DNA of 64,000 nt, taken from assembly GCF_014195505.1 (NCBI RefSeq), contig NZ_JACIBV010000001.1:7440001-7504000 (forward strand), read 5' to 3'. Positions 33,434-42,290 of the stretch are shown here, one piece after another. Position 1 is the stretch's first letter. Each line of letters begins with the position of its first letter. The notes beneath the pieces are model-generated. The model did not search any database and was not told the origin of the DNA. It saw nothing but the letters and a program-made list of their open reading frames with translations. A program made the position numbers and the translations under genes. The stretch is from Nonomuraea dietziae (lineage in GTDB: Bacteria > Actinomycetota > Actinomycetes > Streptosporangiales > Streptosporangiaceae).

Positions 33434-35167
33434 TCAGGCCTCCGTGAGGATCGGGTCGATGACCTCCAACCGCACGCAGTCGACCAGACCGAGGTCGGTG
33501 ACGGCGTAGTCGGGGATCGCGGTGATGGACAGGAAGAACAGGTACATCAGCGGCGCGGGCAGCGTGCAGCCGAGCGAGCGGGCCACCTCGTCGAGCCGCT
33601 CCTCCAGAACGGCCATCTCTGCGGCGGGCAGGTCGGAGACGATGCCGGCGACGGGCAGCGGCAGCGACTCGACGACGGCGCCGTCCACCACGATGACCTG
33701 GCCGCCGCCCATGGCCGAGACGGCGTTGACCGCCAGCGCCATGTCGGAGCGGGAGGCGCCCACGCAGATGATGTTGTTGTCGTCGGGCGCGGCGCTGGTG
33801 GCGATGGCGCCCTTCCTCAGCCCCATCCCGCTGACCATGGCGACCGGCATGTTGCCCGTCTTGCCGTACCTCTCGACCACGGTGACCAGGAGCGCGTCGT
33901 CGGTGACGGACGGTTCGACGATCCCGTCGACGACGGGAAGGCGCACGTCGCGCCTCTTGCGGACGAAGACCTGCTCGGTGAAGTTCAGGGTGAGGACGGT
34001 GACCTCGTCGGCGTCCGAGCGGAGCGCGAGGTCGTCGGCGGTGATCTCCCGGACGGGGAAGGGGCGCACCTCACCCCTGGCGGGCGGTACGGCCGGCGTG
34101 ACCATGGCGCCGTCGCGCGCCACCAGACGCCCTCCCGCGACGACCTCGCGAACGATGAAATCGTTCAACGAGTCAACGATCAGGACGTCGGCGAATCGGC
34201 CGGGCGCGATGCTGCCGACCAGGTCGTCGATGCGGTACATCTCGGCGCAGTTGACGGTGGCCATCTGGATGGCGGTGACGGGGTCGACGCCCGCCTTGAT
34301 CGCCATCCGCACCAGCTTGTCCATGTGCCCGCCCGCCAGCACGTCGGCGGCGTGGACGTCGTCGGTGCAGAAGGCCACCCTGCGGGCGCCGACCTTGGCC
34401 ACGACCTGGATGTTCTCCTGCAGGAAGTGCGCGACGGACGACTCGCGGATGATCGCGTAGATGCCCTGGCGCAGCTTCTCGAGCATCTCCTCGTGGGAGT
34501 AGGACTCGTGGTCGAGCCTGATGCCGGCGGCGGCCAGGCCGGCGATGCGGCGGGCGTCCGACAGGGGAGCGCAGCCGAAGATCGGCAGCCGCCTGCGGTG
34601 GGCCAGCTCCAGCGCCTCCATCACGGCGGGATCGCCGTGCTCGACCATCTCCTGGACGGTCTCCCAGATGCCCACGCACTCGGGCCACTCGTGGGCGACG
34701 CGGTGCTCGTCGGGGCCGAAGGTGTGGCCGACGGTCGACTGCGGCACGGTGTAGGGGGCCTTCGCGGGGGCGCCCCACCAGATGCGCATGCTGGTCGCCG
34801 CCGCCTCGTCCAGCGCCTGACGTACGCCGGGAAGGCCCTCGGCCACGAGGATCTGGTCCAGGCCGGAGACCACGCTGGTGGTGCCGAAGGGGACGGCCAG
34901 GTTGGCGAAGCTGGTGACGGACAGCTTGCTGCACTCGATGTGCAGGTGGCCGTCGATGAGGCCGGGCACGAGGTAGCCGCCGCGCGCGTCGATGATCCGC
35001 GTGGAGGGGCCACGCTCCAGGGAGGGGCCCACCGCCGCGATCCTGTCGCCGCTGATGCCGATCTCGGCCGGGTAGGTCTCGCCGGTCAGGACGTTGACCA
35101 TTACCCCGTTCGCGATGATCGTGTCGGCGGGCCTGCGGCCGTAGGCCACATCGAGCAGGTCATGCAT
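33434..35167 (-). CDS. ade: Adenine deaminase
   Basis: Converts adenine to hypoxanthine. 577 residues, amidohydrolase fold: GLIDGHLHIECSKLSV metal site, RLDHESYSHEEMLEKLRQG, FCTDDVHAADVLAGGHMDKLVRMAIKAG, and the family C-terminal region with DNNIICVGASRSDMALAVNAV. Start ATG 35167, AAGGAG upstream, overlapping the permease stop by 8 bp. Complete and in frame, unlike the adjacent permease. With the deaminase it would turn adenine and adenosine into hypoxanthine/inosine. Confidence 0.94.
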   Translation of the reverse strand: MHDLLDVAYGRRPADTIIANGVMVNVLTGETYPAEIGISGDRIAAVGPSLERGPSTRIIDARGGYLVPGLIDGHLHIECSKLSVTSFANLAVPFGTTSVVSGLDQILVAEGLPGVRQALDEAAATSMRIWWGAPAKAPYTVPQSTVGHTFGPDEHRVAHEWPECVGIWETVQEMVEHGDPAVMEALELAHRRRLPIFGCAPLSDARRIAGLAAAGIRLDHESYSHEEMLEKLRQGIYAIIRESSVAHFLQENIQVVAKVGARRVAFCTDDVHAADVLAGGHMDKLVRMAIKAGVDPVTAIQMATVNCAEMYRIDDLVGSIAPGRFADVLIVDSLNDFIVREVVAGGRLVARDGAMVTPAVPPARGEVRPFPVREITADDLALRSDADEVTVLTLNFTEQVFVRKRRDVRLPVVDGIVEPSVTDDALLVTVVERYGKTGNMPVAMVSGMGLRKGAIATSAAPDDNNIICVGASRSDMALAVNAVSAMGGGQVIVVDGAVVESLPLPVAGIVSDLPAAEMAVLEERLDEVARSLGCTLPAPLMYLFFLSITAIPDYAVTDLGLVDCVRLEVIDPILTEA

Positions 35168-36510
35168 GGGCGAGCTCCTTGACGGGGACCGCGCGGCGGT
35201 CCAGGGCGGCGTAGACGACACCGGCGACGACGAAGCCGGCGAAGATGCTGAAGTCCGAGCCTCCGGTGGCGCTGGACAGCCAGCCGACGTAGACGCTGGA
35301 GTTGAGCCAGAGCCCCGCGGCGAGCATGCCGACCGCCTGGGCGATCAGGCCCGCCCAGCGGATCTGGCCAGGCCCGCTCTCGTCGAACAGCGAGGCGGCG
35401 TCGTAGACGCCCTTGCGGCGCAGCCAGTCGGTGACGTAGATGCCCGCCCAGGGGGCCAGCCAGACGACGACCAGCCCGAGGAAGGCGTTGAGCATCGTGT
35501 TGAACGAGTCGGAGGTGATGGCGACGAACGTGATGATCACGCAGAAGATCAGGTCGAGGACGACCGCGGCCCACCGCTTGATCCTGATGCCCGCGGCCTG
35601 CAGGTTCAGCCCCGAGGAGTACAGGTCGGTGGTGTTGGCGGCGAAGAGCGTGACCACCGTCAGCAGCAGGTACGGCACGACGAACCACGACGGCAGCGCC
35701 CCCGGCAGGCCGGAGATCGGGTCGCTGGCGTTGGTCACGACGGTGGCGACCGCCGCGCCGAGGATCATCAGCAGCAGGTACGGCACGAAGCCGCCCAGGA
35801 ACGCGTAGCCGAACACGGCCTTCCTGGAGGAGTCGACGGGCAGGTAGCGCGAGTAGTCGCCGCCGAGGGGCGCCCACGACAGGCCGCCGCCCGACATCAC
35901 CAGCATGACCGCCAGAGTGAACGTCGAGAAGTCCGCCGAGCCGCCCGCCGTGAGGTTCGCCTTGGGCGCGACCAGGATCGCCATGACGACGAACATCGCC
36001 ACGAACACCCAGGTGAGGTACTTCTGCGCCTTCATCACCGCGGCGTGGCCGATCAGCGGCAGAATGAGCTGGATGACCGCGGCGATCAGCACGATCGCCA
36101 CCTTCAGCCCGAGTCCCTCGCCCTCCACGCCCGCCTGCTTCAGCAGCGTGAGCCCGGCCAGGGTGATCATCACCATGCCGCCGGCCTCGAAGCCGACCAT
36201 GTTCAGCCAGCCGAAGAAGCCGAGCACGCGGGCGCCCTTGTTGCCGTAGGCGGCGCGGGAGATCGCCATGGTCGAGGTGCCGTGCTGCATGCCCTGGATG
36301 CTGCTGAACCCGACCAGGGGGAAGGCCAGCAGGTTGCCGATCACGATGGCGGCCACGGCCCTGCCAGAAGCTCAGCCCCATGGCGACCACGATCGTGCCG
36401 TAGACCACCGTGAAGACCGTGGTGGTCGTTCCGGCCCAGAGGAAGAGCAGGTCGCGCGGGCGGCCGTACCGCTCGCTCGCAGGAACCAGCTCGATCCCGC
36501 GTTGCTCCAT
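35160..36510 (-). pseudogene. NCS1-family cytosine/purine permease, interrupted by a +1 frameshift
   Basis: Membrane symporter with about 11-12 helices (CodB/PurP type). The N-terminal 50 residues (MEQRGIELVPASERYGRPRDLLFLWAGTTTTVFTVVYGTIVVAMGLSFWQ) are in one frame; the rest, from AAIVIGNLLAF through SWAPLGGDYSRYLP and FAANTTDLYSSGLNLQAAGI, is in another. Removing one C from the run at 36359-36361 restores Q-A-V-A-A-I-V-I. ATG 36510 has GAGGGGA. First gene of the purine operon, with a palindrome upstream. Sequencing error or recent inactivation. Confidence 0.8.
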
Positions 36511-36539
36511 GGGGTCCCCTCACTGTCACGGAATATCCG

Positions 36540-36552
36540 GGTTCAGTGAACC
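36540..36552. promoter_or_regulatory. Palindromic operator candidate for the purine operon
   Basis: GGTTCAGTGAACC, a perfect 6+1+6 inverted repeat, 30 bp upstream of the permease start. Possible PucR site (inference from position). Confidence 0.45.
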
Positions 36553-36577
36553 AGAGGGGGCTGACCAGGACGTTTAT

Positions 36578-36597
36578 TCGCGCATACGAGAGCGCGA
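36578..36597 (-). terminator. menA terminator candidate
   Basis: Stem TCGCGC / GCGCGA with an 8-base loop, followed in the minus direction by ATAAA, 18 bp past the menA stop. Weak stem. Confidence 0.4.
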
Positions 36598-36614
36598 CGC
36601 CGGTTTGTATCCGC

Positions 36615-37490
36615 CTACAAGGTGATCGCCAAGCCGACGGCGAACAGCAGGCCGTAGGCCATCTGCAGCTTTCCCGTCGCCTGGAGCACGCCGATCAGCG
36701 CGGGGCCCGTGGCGCCCGCCAGCACGGTCCTGATCGGGCCGATCGCCAGCGGGGCGGCGAGCACGGTCAGCGCGGTGAACGGCGTGAGAGGGATCAGCAG
36801 CAGCGCGATCAGGAAGGGCAGGGTGAGGCAGGCGGTGTAGAGCGTGCGGGTGCGCGTCGCGCCGAGCACCACGGCCAGCGTGCGCTTGCCCGCGGGGCCG
36901 TCGGTGACGACGTCGCGCAGGTTGTTGACGACCAGCATGGAGCACGACAGCAGGCCGATCGGCACCGAGGCGGCCAGCGCCGTCCAGGACAGCTGCTCGG
37001 TCTGCACGTAGGCGGTGCCGACCACGGGGACGACGCCGAAGAAGACGAAGACCGCCAGCTCGCCGAGCGCGCGGTAGCCGTACGGGCTCTTGCCGCCGGT
37101 GTAGAACCAGGCGGCGGCGATGGCCGCCGCGCCGACCAGCAGGATCCACCAGGCCCTGGTGGCGATCACCAGGGTCAGGCCGAGGATCGCGGCGGCGGCG
37201 AAGCTGCCGAGCGCGGCGGCGAGCACCTCGCGCGGCGCGGCCGCCCCCGAGCCGACCAGGCGCATCGGGCCGACGCGCTGGTCGTCGGTGCCGCGGATGC
37301 CGTCGCTGTAGTCGTTGGCGTAGTTGACGCCGATCTGCAGCAGCAGCGCCACGAGCAGCGCCACCACGGCCCGCCACCAGATCGGGGAGCCCTCGCCGAT
37401 GGCCAGCCCTGTGCCGACCATGACGGGCACGATCGCGTTGGGCAGCGTGCGCGGGCGCGCGCCTGCCACCCACTGGTTCAGTGAAGCCAT
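36615..37490 (-). CDS. menA: 1,4-Dihydroxy-2-naphthoate polyprenyltransferase
   Basis: UbiA-type integral membrane enzyme of menaquinone synthesis. 291 residues, about eight helices. Asp-rich prenyl-diphosphate motifs: NYANDYSDGIRGTDD (about 56-70) and NNLRDVVTDGPAGKRTLAV. Also GARPRTLPNAIVPVMVG at the N-terminus, as in MenA. ATG 37490 overlaps the stop of the GNAT gene by one base (TGATG), so the two are coupled. No other men gene is in the window. Confidence 0.94.
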   Translation of the reverse strand: MASLNQWVAGARPRTLPNAIVPVMVGTGLAIGEGSPIWWRAVVALLVALLLQIGVNYANDYSDGIRGTDDQRVGPMRLVGSGAAAPREVLAAALGSFAAAAILGLTLVIATRAWWILLVGAAAIAAAWFYTGGKSPYGYRALGELAVFVFFGVVPVVGTAYVQTEQLSWTALAASVPIGLLSCSMLVVNNLRDVVTDGPAGKRTLAVVLGATRTRTLYTACLTLPFLIALLLIPLTPFTALTVLAAPLAIGPIRTVLAGATGPALIGVLQATGKLQMAYGLLFAVGLAITL

Positions 37491-38098
37491 CAGCTGATGT
37501 CCGTCGTCAGCCTGACCATCCGGATCGGACGGCCCATGTCGAGCACGCGTTCGGCCATGTCCTCGCCCCATCCGGCTGACTCGAGGAAGCCGAGCACGGC
37601 GTAGTTCTCGGCGAACACCCAGGTCACGATCTGGCGGAAGCCGTCTTCGCGCAGGTAGTCGACGGTGGCGTTGAGCAGGCGGCTGCCGTGCCCGCGCCGG
37701 ACGAAGTCGGGGTCGACCAGCAGCGTCAGCATCTCGGCCGTCACCGTGGGGTCGAGGTCGGGATCCTCGGCGGGGGCGTGCGAGGCCAGCCCGACCACGC
37801 GCTCACCGCCGCGCGGCGTCGCCGTGACGTTGACGCCGCCCTGACCGAGCGCGGGGAAGCCCTCGGTGTCGAGGATGGTCTCCACCGCCACCAGCACCCG
37901 GTGCATGCGCGTGGGAGGCGCGACGATCGCCTCGTCCCACTGGCGCAGCCACATCTTCTCGGCCGCGGGGCCGGTCATCTGCTCAAGGGGCCCCTCGGGG
38001 AGGAACTCCCTGTAGCCGTAGCGCCAGGCGCGGACCTGAGTGTTCGCAACCTGGAGCACATCCTCGCGCCGGGCCGCCCGGACGCCTACGTCTGCCAT
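37490..38098 (-). CDS. GNAT family N-acetyltransferase
   Basis: 202 residues. Acetyl-CoA-binding block MLTLLVDPDFVRRGHGSRLLNATVDYLREDG and C-terminal YAVLGFLESAGW are typical. Start ATG 38098 with AAGGAG. Translationally coupled to menA by a one-base overlap, although no functional link is obvious. Substrate unknown. Confidence 0.85.
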   Translation of the reverse strand: MADVGVRAARREDVLQVANTQVRAWRYGYREFLPEGPLEQMTGPAAEKMWLRQWDEAIVAPPTRMHRVLVAVETILDTEGFPALGQGGVNVTATPRGGERVVGLASHAPAEDPDLDPTVTAEMLTLLVDPDFVRRGHGSRLLNATVDYLREDGFRQIVTWVFAENYAVLGFLESAGWGEDMAERVLDMGRPIRMVRLTTDIS

Positions 38099-38218
38099 CT
38101 CGGCCCGCTCCTTCGCCTGCCGTTGTGCCCGCGACCGGAGGATCTCGGGGGCACGTGTTACACCGTATCGGTGATTCGGGGCTCGCGATGACGCCTGGCT
38201 CGATAACGAAGGGTCTTC

Positions 38219-38240
38219 GTCCCGGTTTCCCGCGCGGGAC
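38219..38240 (-). terminator. Hairpin after the MocR gene
   Basis: GTCCCG / CGGGAC stem within 11 bp of the regulator stop codon; short, moderate support. Confidence 0.35.
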
Positions 38241-38250
38241 GTGGGCCTGC

Positions 38251-39663
38251 TCAGGTGGCGGGCGCTTCGCTGAGACCAGCGTACGCCTCGGCCAGCCGCC
38301 GTACGCCCTCGGTCAGTTCGGCCAGATGCGTGGCGGCGCTGTGCGTGACGCGGACGCGCGGCCCCGGCGGCTCCGCGGGGTAGTAGATCCGTCCGGGGCT
38401 CACCTGGACGCCGTTCCTGCGCGCCCCTTCGACCAGCGCGGCCTCGTCGACGTGCGGCGGCAGCCGTACCCACAGGTGCAGGCCGCCGCGCGGGACCAGG
38501 TGCGGCTCGGCCTCCGGCAGCAGGGAGAGCATCGCGGCGGCCAGCGCGTCGCGCCGCGTGGTCAGCTCGGCGTGGACGGAGGACAGGTGGCGCGGCCACG
38601 ACGGCGAGCCGACGAACTCCAGTGCGGTCTCCTGCAGAGGCCTGGCCACGAAGAACGACTCCACCAGCTGGCTGGCCCTCAGCCGGTGCGCGGCGGGGCC
38701 GCGGGCGATCACGGCGGCCAGGCGCAGGCTGGGGGCGAGGATCTTGGTGAGGGAGCTGATGTGGACGACCGTGCCGTACCGGTCGAGCGCCACCATCGAC
38801 ACGGGCGCGTGGGCGGTGAGGAAGCGGGCGTAGTCGTCCTCGACCACGAACGCGTTGTTGGCCCTGGCGACCTGGAGCACCTGCCGCCTGCGCTCGGTGG
38901 ACAGGGTGGCGCCCGTGGGGTTGTGCAGCGTGGGCTGGCAGTAGAAGACCCGCGCGCCCGTCACGGCGAAGGCCTCGGCCAGCAGGTCGGGCAGCACGCC
39001 GTCGCGGTCCATCGGCACGGCTGTCGCGCGCAGGCCGGCCGCCTTGGCCGCCGCCAGCGCCCCCGGATAGGTCGGCGTCTCGACCAGCACATGTGTGCCC
39101 GGCGCGGCCAGCGCGCGGAAGGCGTGACTGAGCGCGGCCTGGCCACCGCTGACGATCAGCGCGTCGGCCGCCGTCACGTCGCCTCCCGCCTGCCTGGCGA
39201 ACCATCCCCGAAGCTCCTTGAGGCCGGTCAGCGGCGGCAGCGCCCACGCGTCCGCCCGCTTGACGGCCCGCGAGGCCGCCGCGGACAGCTGCCTGTCGGG
39301 ACGCATGGCCGGGTTGAGGTAGCCGCCGGTCAACGGGACGACGTCGTCGGGCGGCGCGGTGAGCAGCGCGGTCACGCCCGAGTCGTCGACCACGCGGTCG
39401 CCCAGCGCGACGGTCTGCCACGAGAGGTCGCTCATCTCGCCTACCGAGGGCGCCGCAGGGGCGACGAAGGCGCCGCTGCCCGGCCTGGTGACCACCCTGC
39501 CCTCGGCGGCGAGCTGCCCGATCGCCCTCGACACCGTGACGGGGCTGACCCCGTGGCGGCGCATGAGCTCCCTGCTGGAGGGCAACCGGTCGCCCGGTCG
39601 CTTCGCCGCTATCTCCTGACGCAGCGTCGCGGCAAGCTGGACGATACTGCTATCGTCTTTCAT
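38251..39663 (-). CDS. MocR-type (GntR/aminotransferase fusion) regulator
   Basis: 470 residues. N-terminal winged helix (about 8-70: LRQEIAAKRPGDRLPSSRELMRRHGVSPVTVSRAIGQLAAEGRVV) joined to a fold-type-I PLP domain with the Lys in SSLTKILAPSLRLA and NPTGATLS. PLP-dependent sensing regulator. ATG 39663. Divergent from the EamA exporter at 39713, which it probably controls; paired palindromes lie in between and inside its first codons. Confidence 0.9.
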   Translation of the reverse strand: MKDDSSIVQLAATLRQEIAAKRPGDRLPSSRELMRRHGVSPVTVSRAIGQLAAEGRVVTRPGSGAFVAPAAPSVGEMSDLSWQTVALGDRVVDDSGVTALLTAPPDDVVPLTGGYLNPAMRPDRQLSAAASRAVKRADAWALPPLTGLKELRGWFARQAGGDVTAADALIVSGGQAALSHAFRALAAPGTHVLVETPTYPGALAAAKAAGLRATAVPMDRDGVLPDLLAEAFAVTGARVFYCQPTLHNPTGATLSTERRRQVLQVARANNAFVVEDDYARFLTAHAPVSMVALDRYGTVVHISSLTKILAPSLRLAAVIARGPAAHRLRASQLVESFFVARPLQETALEFVGSPSWPRHLSSVHAELTTRRDALAAAMLSLLPEAEPHLVPRGGLHLWVRLPPHVDEAALVEGARRNGVQVSPGRIYYPAEPPGPRVRVTHSAATHLAELTEGVRRLAEAYAGLSEAPAT

Positions 39664-39684
39664 GAGAGACAAGAATAGCGCTAT
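39640..39684. promoter_or_regulatory. Two palindromes in the mocR-eamA divergent region
   Basis: GACGATA-CTGC-TATCGTC (39640-39657, perfect 7-bp arms) and ATAGCGCTAT (39675-39684, perfect). The heptamer GCTATCG recurs at 39649 and 39680, 31 bp apart, three helical turns. The first palindrome covers codons 3-8 of mocR. Probable autoregulatory sites, as MocR proteins bind direct or inverted repeats between divergent genes. Confidence 0.5.
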
Positions 39685-39712
39685 CGCAAACGGTGGAGTA
39701 GCGGTTCCCCTT

Positions 39713-40588
39713 ATGGCCAGGAGCGACGAGCTGAAGGGCACCGCCCTCGCCTTCGCCGGCGTGCTGGCCTTCTCCGGCTCCTTTCCCGCCACCGTCTTCG
39801 CGATGCGCGGGTTCGACCCATGGCTGGTGGCCATCGGCCGCGCCCTGCTGGCCGGGATCGTGGCGCTGGTCTGCCTCCGTGCGGCGAGGGTGCCGCTCCT
39901 GCCGCCGCGGTCGCAGTGGGGCTCCTACGCGCTCATCTCTCTCGGCGTGGTCTTCGGCTTCCCCGTCTTCAGCGGCCTGGCCCTGCACCTGGGGGCGAGC
40001 ACGGCCCATTCGGCGGTCGTGATCGGCCTGCTGCCCGCCGCCACGGCGGCCTTCGCCGTCCTGCGGGCGGGCGAGCGTCCGCGGCCGCTGTTCTGGGTCG
40101 CCTGTACGGCGGGAGCCGTCGCGATCACCGTCTTCACCGTCTCGCAGGGCGGCGGCGGCCTCTCCCTGGCCGACATGCTGCTGGTGGCCGCCCTGCTGTC
40201 GGCGGCGCTCGGCTACACCGAGGGCGGCCGGCTGGCGCGTTCGACGCCGGGCTGGCACGTCATCTCCTACGCCCTGGTGCTGTCGCTTCCCGTGACGCTT
40301 CCCGTCTCGGTGGCGCTGGCCGCCGTCACCCCCATCACGCTCACCGCGGCCTCGGTCGGCGGTTTCCTCTACGTCGGCCTCGTGTCGATGTTCCTCGGAT
40401 TCATCCCCTGGTACGCGGGCCTCGCGCGGGGCGGCATCGCCCGCGCCGGACAGACCCAGCTCGTCCAGCCGCTGCTCACGCTGGTCTGGGCGTGGCTGTT
40501 GCTCGGCGAGAGGTACGGCCTGGCCACCGTGCTCGGCGCGCTCGCCGTCCTGGTCTGTGTGGCCGTGACGCAGCGGAGCCGTTCGTAG
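39713..40588 (+). CDS. EamA/DMT-superfamily transporter
   Basis: 291 residues, ten predicted helices in two EamA halves (ALAFAGVLAFSGSFPATVFAMRG first; FLGFIPWYAGLARGGIARAGQTQLVQPLLTLVWAWLLLGE second, the usual C-terminal signature). Probable exporter of amino acids or other small molecules. Start ATG 39713 gives the normal length; an upstream in-frame ATG at 39662 overlaps the mocR start codon and is unlikely. Regulated by the divergent MocR (inference). Confidence 0.88.
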   Translation: MARSDELKGTALAFAGVLAFSGSFPATVFAMRGFDPWLVAIGRALLAGIVALVCLRAARVPLLPPRSQWGSYALISLGVVFGFPVFSGLALHLGASTAHSAVVIGLLPAATAAFAVLRAGERPRPLFWVACTAGAVAITVFTVSQGGGGLSLADMLLVAALLSAALGYTEGGRLARSTPGWHVISYALVLSLPVTLPVSVALAAVTPITLTAASVGGFLYVGLVSMFLGFIPWYAGLARGGIARAGQTQLVQPLLTLVWAWLLLGERYGLATVLGALAVLVCVAVTQRSRS

Positions 40589-40591
40589 TCC

Positions 40592-40638
40592 TTGAAAGAC
40601 GTGACACCTCAGCGCAGGATAGGGGCAGGAGGTGTCAC
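40592..40638 (+). promoter_or_regulatory. Promoter with flanking inverted repeat before the di-iron protein gene
   Basis: -35 TTGAAA (40592-40597), 17-bp spacer, -10 CAGGAT (40615-40620). A perfect inverted repeat GTGACACCTC (40601-40610) / GAGGTGTCAC (40629-40638) has its left arm in the spacer and right arm over the ribosome-binding site AGGAGG. Since the left arm would not be transcribed, it acts as DNA: an operator is more likely than an RNA hairpin. Confidence 0.5.
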
Positions 40639-40642
40639 AACC

Positions 40643-41665
40643 ATGGCCGACCTCACGATCCCCGAAGGCGGATTCTGGCCAGCGCCCGAGATCCCCCAGC
40701 CGAACATCTATCCGATGGAATGGCGGGTCGAGACCGAGAAGCTGGCGGCGATCTACGAAAAGTCCAAGCGCATGGTCTGGAACCCGGCCGACCTGCCGTG
40801 GGACGGGCTCTCCCCCGACGACTTCACGGTCGAGCAGCGTCTGGGGATCATGTACTGGTTCGCCGTCCTGGCCAACTTCGACGCCTCAGGGCCCGCGGTG
40901 TTCGCTCGGGCGACCATCCAGGCCTTCGAGAAGCACGAGGAGGATCCCGTCCGCAAGTGCTTCTTCTCGATCACCAGGGACGAGATGAACCACGAGGAGT
41001 GCTGCCAGCGGACGATCGCCAAGCTGTGGCCCGGCGGTCCTCTCGACTGGACTCCCGTCACCGACCTGGAGAAGGCGGCGCACAACAACATCGGGTGGCT
41101 CTACCACAACGGCGGGCGCTACTGGACGGGCTACAGCTCGGCGGTCGGGAAGTACTCGCTGCCCGTGCTCTTCACCTCGTTCATGATGGGTGAGATGGCG
41201 GCGTCCACCCTGTTCAGGGGCATGTCGTCGGGCACCAGGCACCCGGTGTTCAGCGAGATGTTCCAGCGCATCGGCCGCGACGAGTCCCGGCATCTCCAGA
41301 TCTGCATGACGATCCTGGAGAACGAGTGGCCCGGGCTCACCGACGACGTCCGCTCGCTCATCACCCGGCAGCTGCGGGCAGGGTTCGTGTTCCTGTCGAT
41401 GATCCTCTGGGAGCCGCCCGAGGGCTTCTGGGAGCTTCCGCCGTACTTCCTGGACAACCACCGGGTCCTCATGGACCACGCCAGGGAGGCCGGGCTCGGG
41501 GTGCTGTCGTACGAGGAGCAGGCGGAGAACTGGCGGGTGGCGATGGCGAGGATCCGCGCGATCGTCGAGCGGTGGGGGATCGAGTTCCCCGCCATTCCCG
41601 AACTCGACATCGAGGGCGTCCACGTCGACTTCCTCGACCCCGAGGAGATCATCCCGGTCTTCTGA
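40643..41665 (+). CDS. Ferritin-like di-iron protein
   Basis: 340 residues. Two helical metal motifs: TRDEMNHEECCQ (about 111-122, E-x-x-H) and GRDESRHLQICM (about 213-224), with further acidic residues in the helices around residues 75-90 and 180-190 (MMGEMAASTLF). This is the spacing of carboxylate-bridged di-iron enzymes of the R2/AurF type (N-oxygenase, hydroxylase or desaturase-like). ATG 40643, AGGAGGTG upstream. Not placed in a named family; oxygenase function is inferred. Its own promoter carries a clear operator. Confidence 0.75.
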   Translation: MADLTIPEGGFWPAPEIPQPNIYPMEWRVETEKLAAIYEKSKRMVWNPADLPWDGLSPDDFTVEQRLGIMYWFAVLANFDASGPAVFARATIQAFEKHEEDPVRKCFFSITRDEMNHEECCQRTIAKLWPGGPLDWTPVTDLEKAAHNNIGWLYHNGGRYWTGYSSAVGKYSLPVLFTSFMMGEMAASTLFRGMSSGTRHPVFSEMFQRIGRDESRHLQICMTILENEWPGLTDDVRSLITRQLRAGFVFLSMILWEPPEGFWELPPYFLDNHRVLMDHAREAGLGVLSYEEQAENWRVAMARIRAIVERWGIEFPAIPELDIEGVHVDFLDPEEIIPVF

Positions 41666-41734
41666 CCCTTGCGGAGGTCCGCGGGCCGCCGCCTCCAGCA
41701 GGCCCCGGCTTGTGAGGGCGGCGGCGCCTGGCCG

Positions 41735-41750
41735 TAGCCTGCTGGTCATG
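41735..41750 (+). promoter_or_regulatory. Leaderless promoter of the ASCH gene
   Basis: -10 TAGCCT (41735-41740), 7 bp, ATG 41748, no ribosome-binding site. Same layout as at dapA and the histidine kinase. Confidence 0.5.
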
Positions 41751-42179
41751 TGGGGAAGGATCGACGGACTCAGGGTCCTGGGGCTCGGCACGCCTGGCGG
41801 GCTGCGCGCCGAGTTGAACGACCTCGTGCTGTCCGGCGCCAAGACCGGCACGGCGGGGCTGCTCGAGCACGACTACCGGGCGGAGGACGAGGAACTGGAG
41901 CGAGCCGGCGAACGGCTCGCCCTGGTAGACGACGACCAGCCGATCGCGGTGATCGAGGTGACGGCGGTCGAGGTGGTGCCGTTCGGCGAGGTGACGTGGG
42001 AGTTCGCGGACTCGGAGGGGGAGGGGTACCGCTCGGTGGAACACTGGGCGGACTCCCACCGCCGCTTCTGGAACAGCCTGGGACACACCGTCGACCCCGC
42101 CACAGAGATCGTCTGCGTGTCCTTCCGCCTGGTCGAACCTGAGGTCCTCTCGGACGCGGCCCAGGTGAGCAGGTCCTGA
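41748..42179 (+). CDS. ASCH domain protein
   Basis: 143 residues. RNA-binding-like ASCH beta barrel: LNDLVLSGAKTGTAGLLEHDY (G-x-K-T/S motif), ERLALVDDDQPIAVIEVTAVEVVPFGEV, and WADSHRRFWNS. Similar to E. coli YqfB-type amidohydrolases and predicted RNA-binding proteins, so hydrolysis of N4-acetylcytidine or RNA binding are both possible. Start ATG 41748, leaderless. Confidence 0.85.
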   Translation: MWGRIDGLRVLGLGTPGGLRAELNDLVLSGAKTGTAGLLEHDYRAEDEELERAGERLALVDDDQPIAVIEVTAVEVVPFGEVTWEFADSEGEGYRSVEHWADSHRRFWNSLGHTVDPATEIVCVSFRLVEPEVLSDAAQVSRS

Positions 42180-42290
42180 GCCGGTTGGGCCGCTCGGCAC
42201 ATCACCCCGCATCGAACGCCCACCGAAGCCGACCGCCGCCGAGCTCGCGCGCCGCCCTGGCGCCGGGGCGTCCCGAGCCGGCGGAGACGG

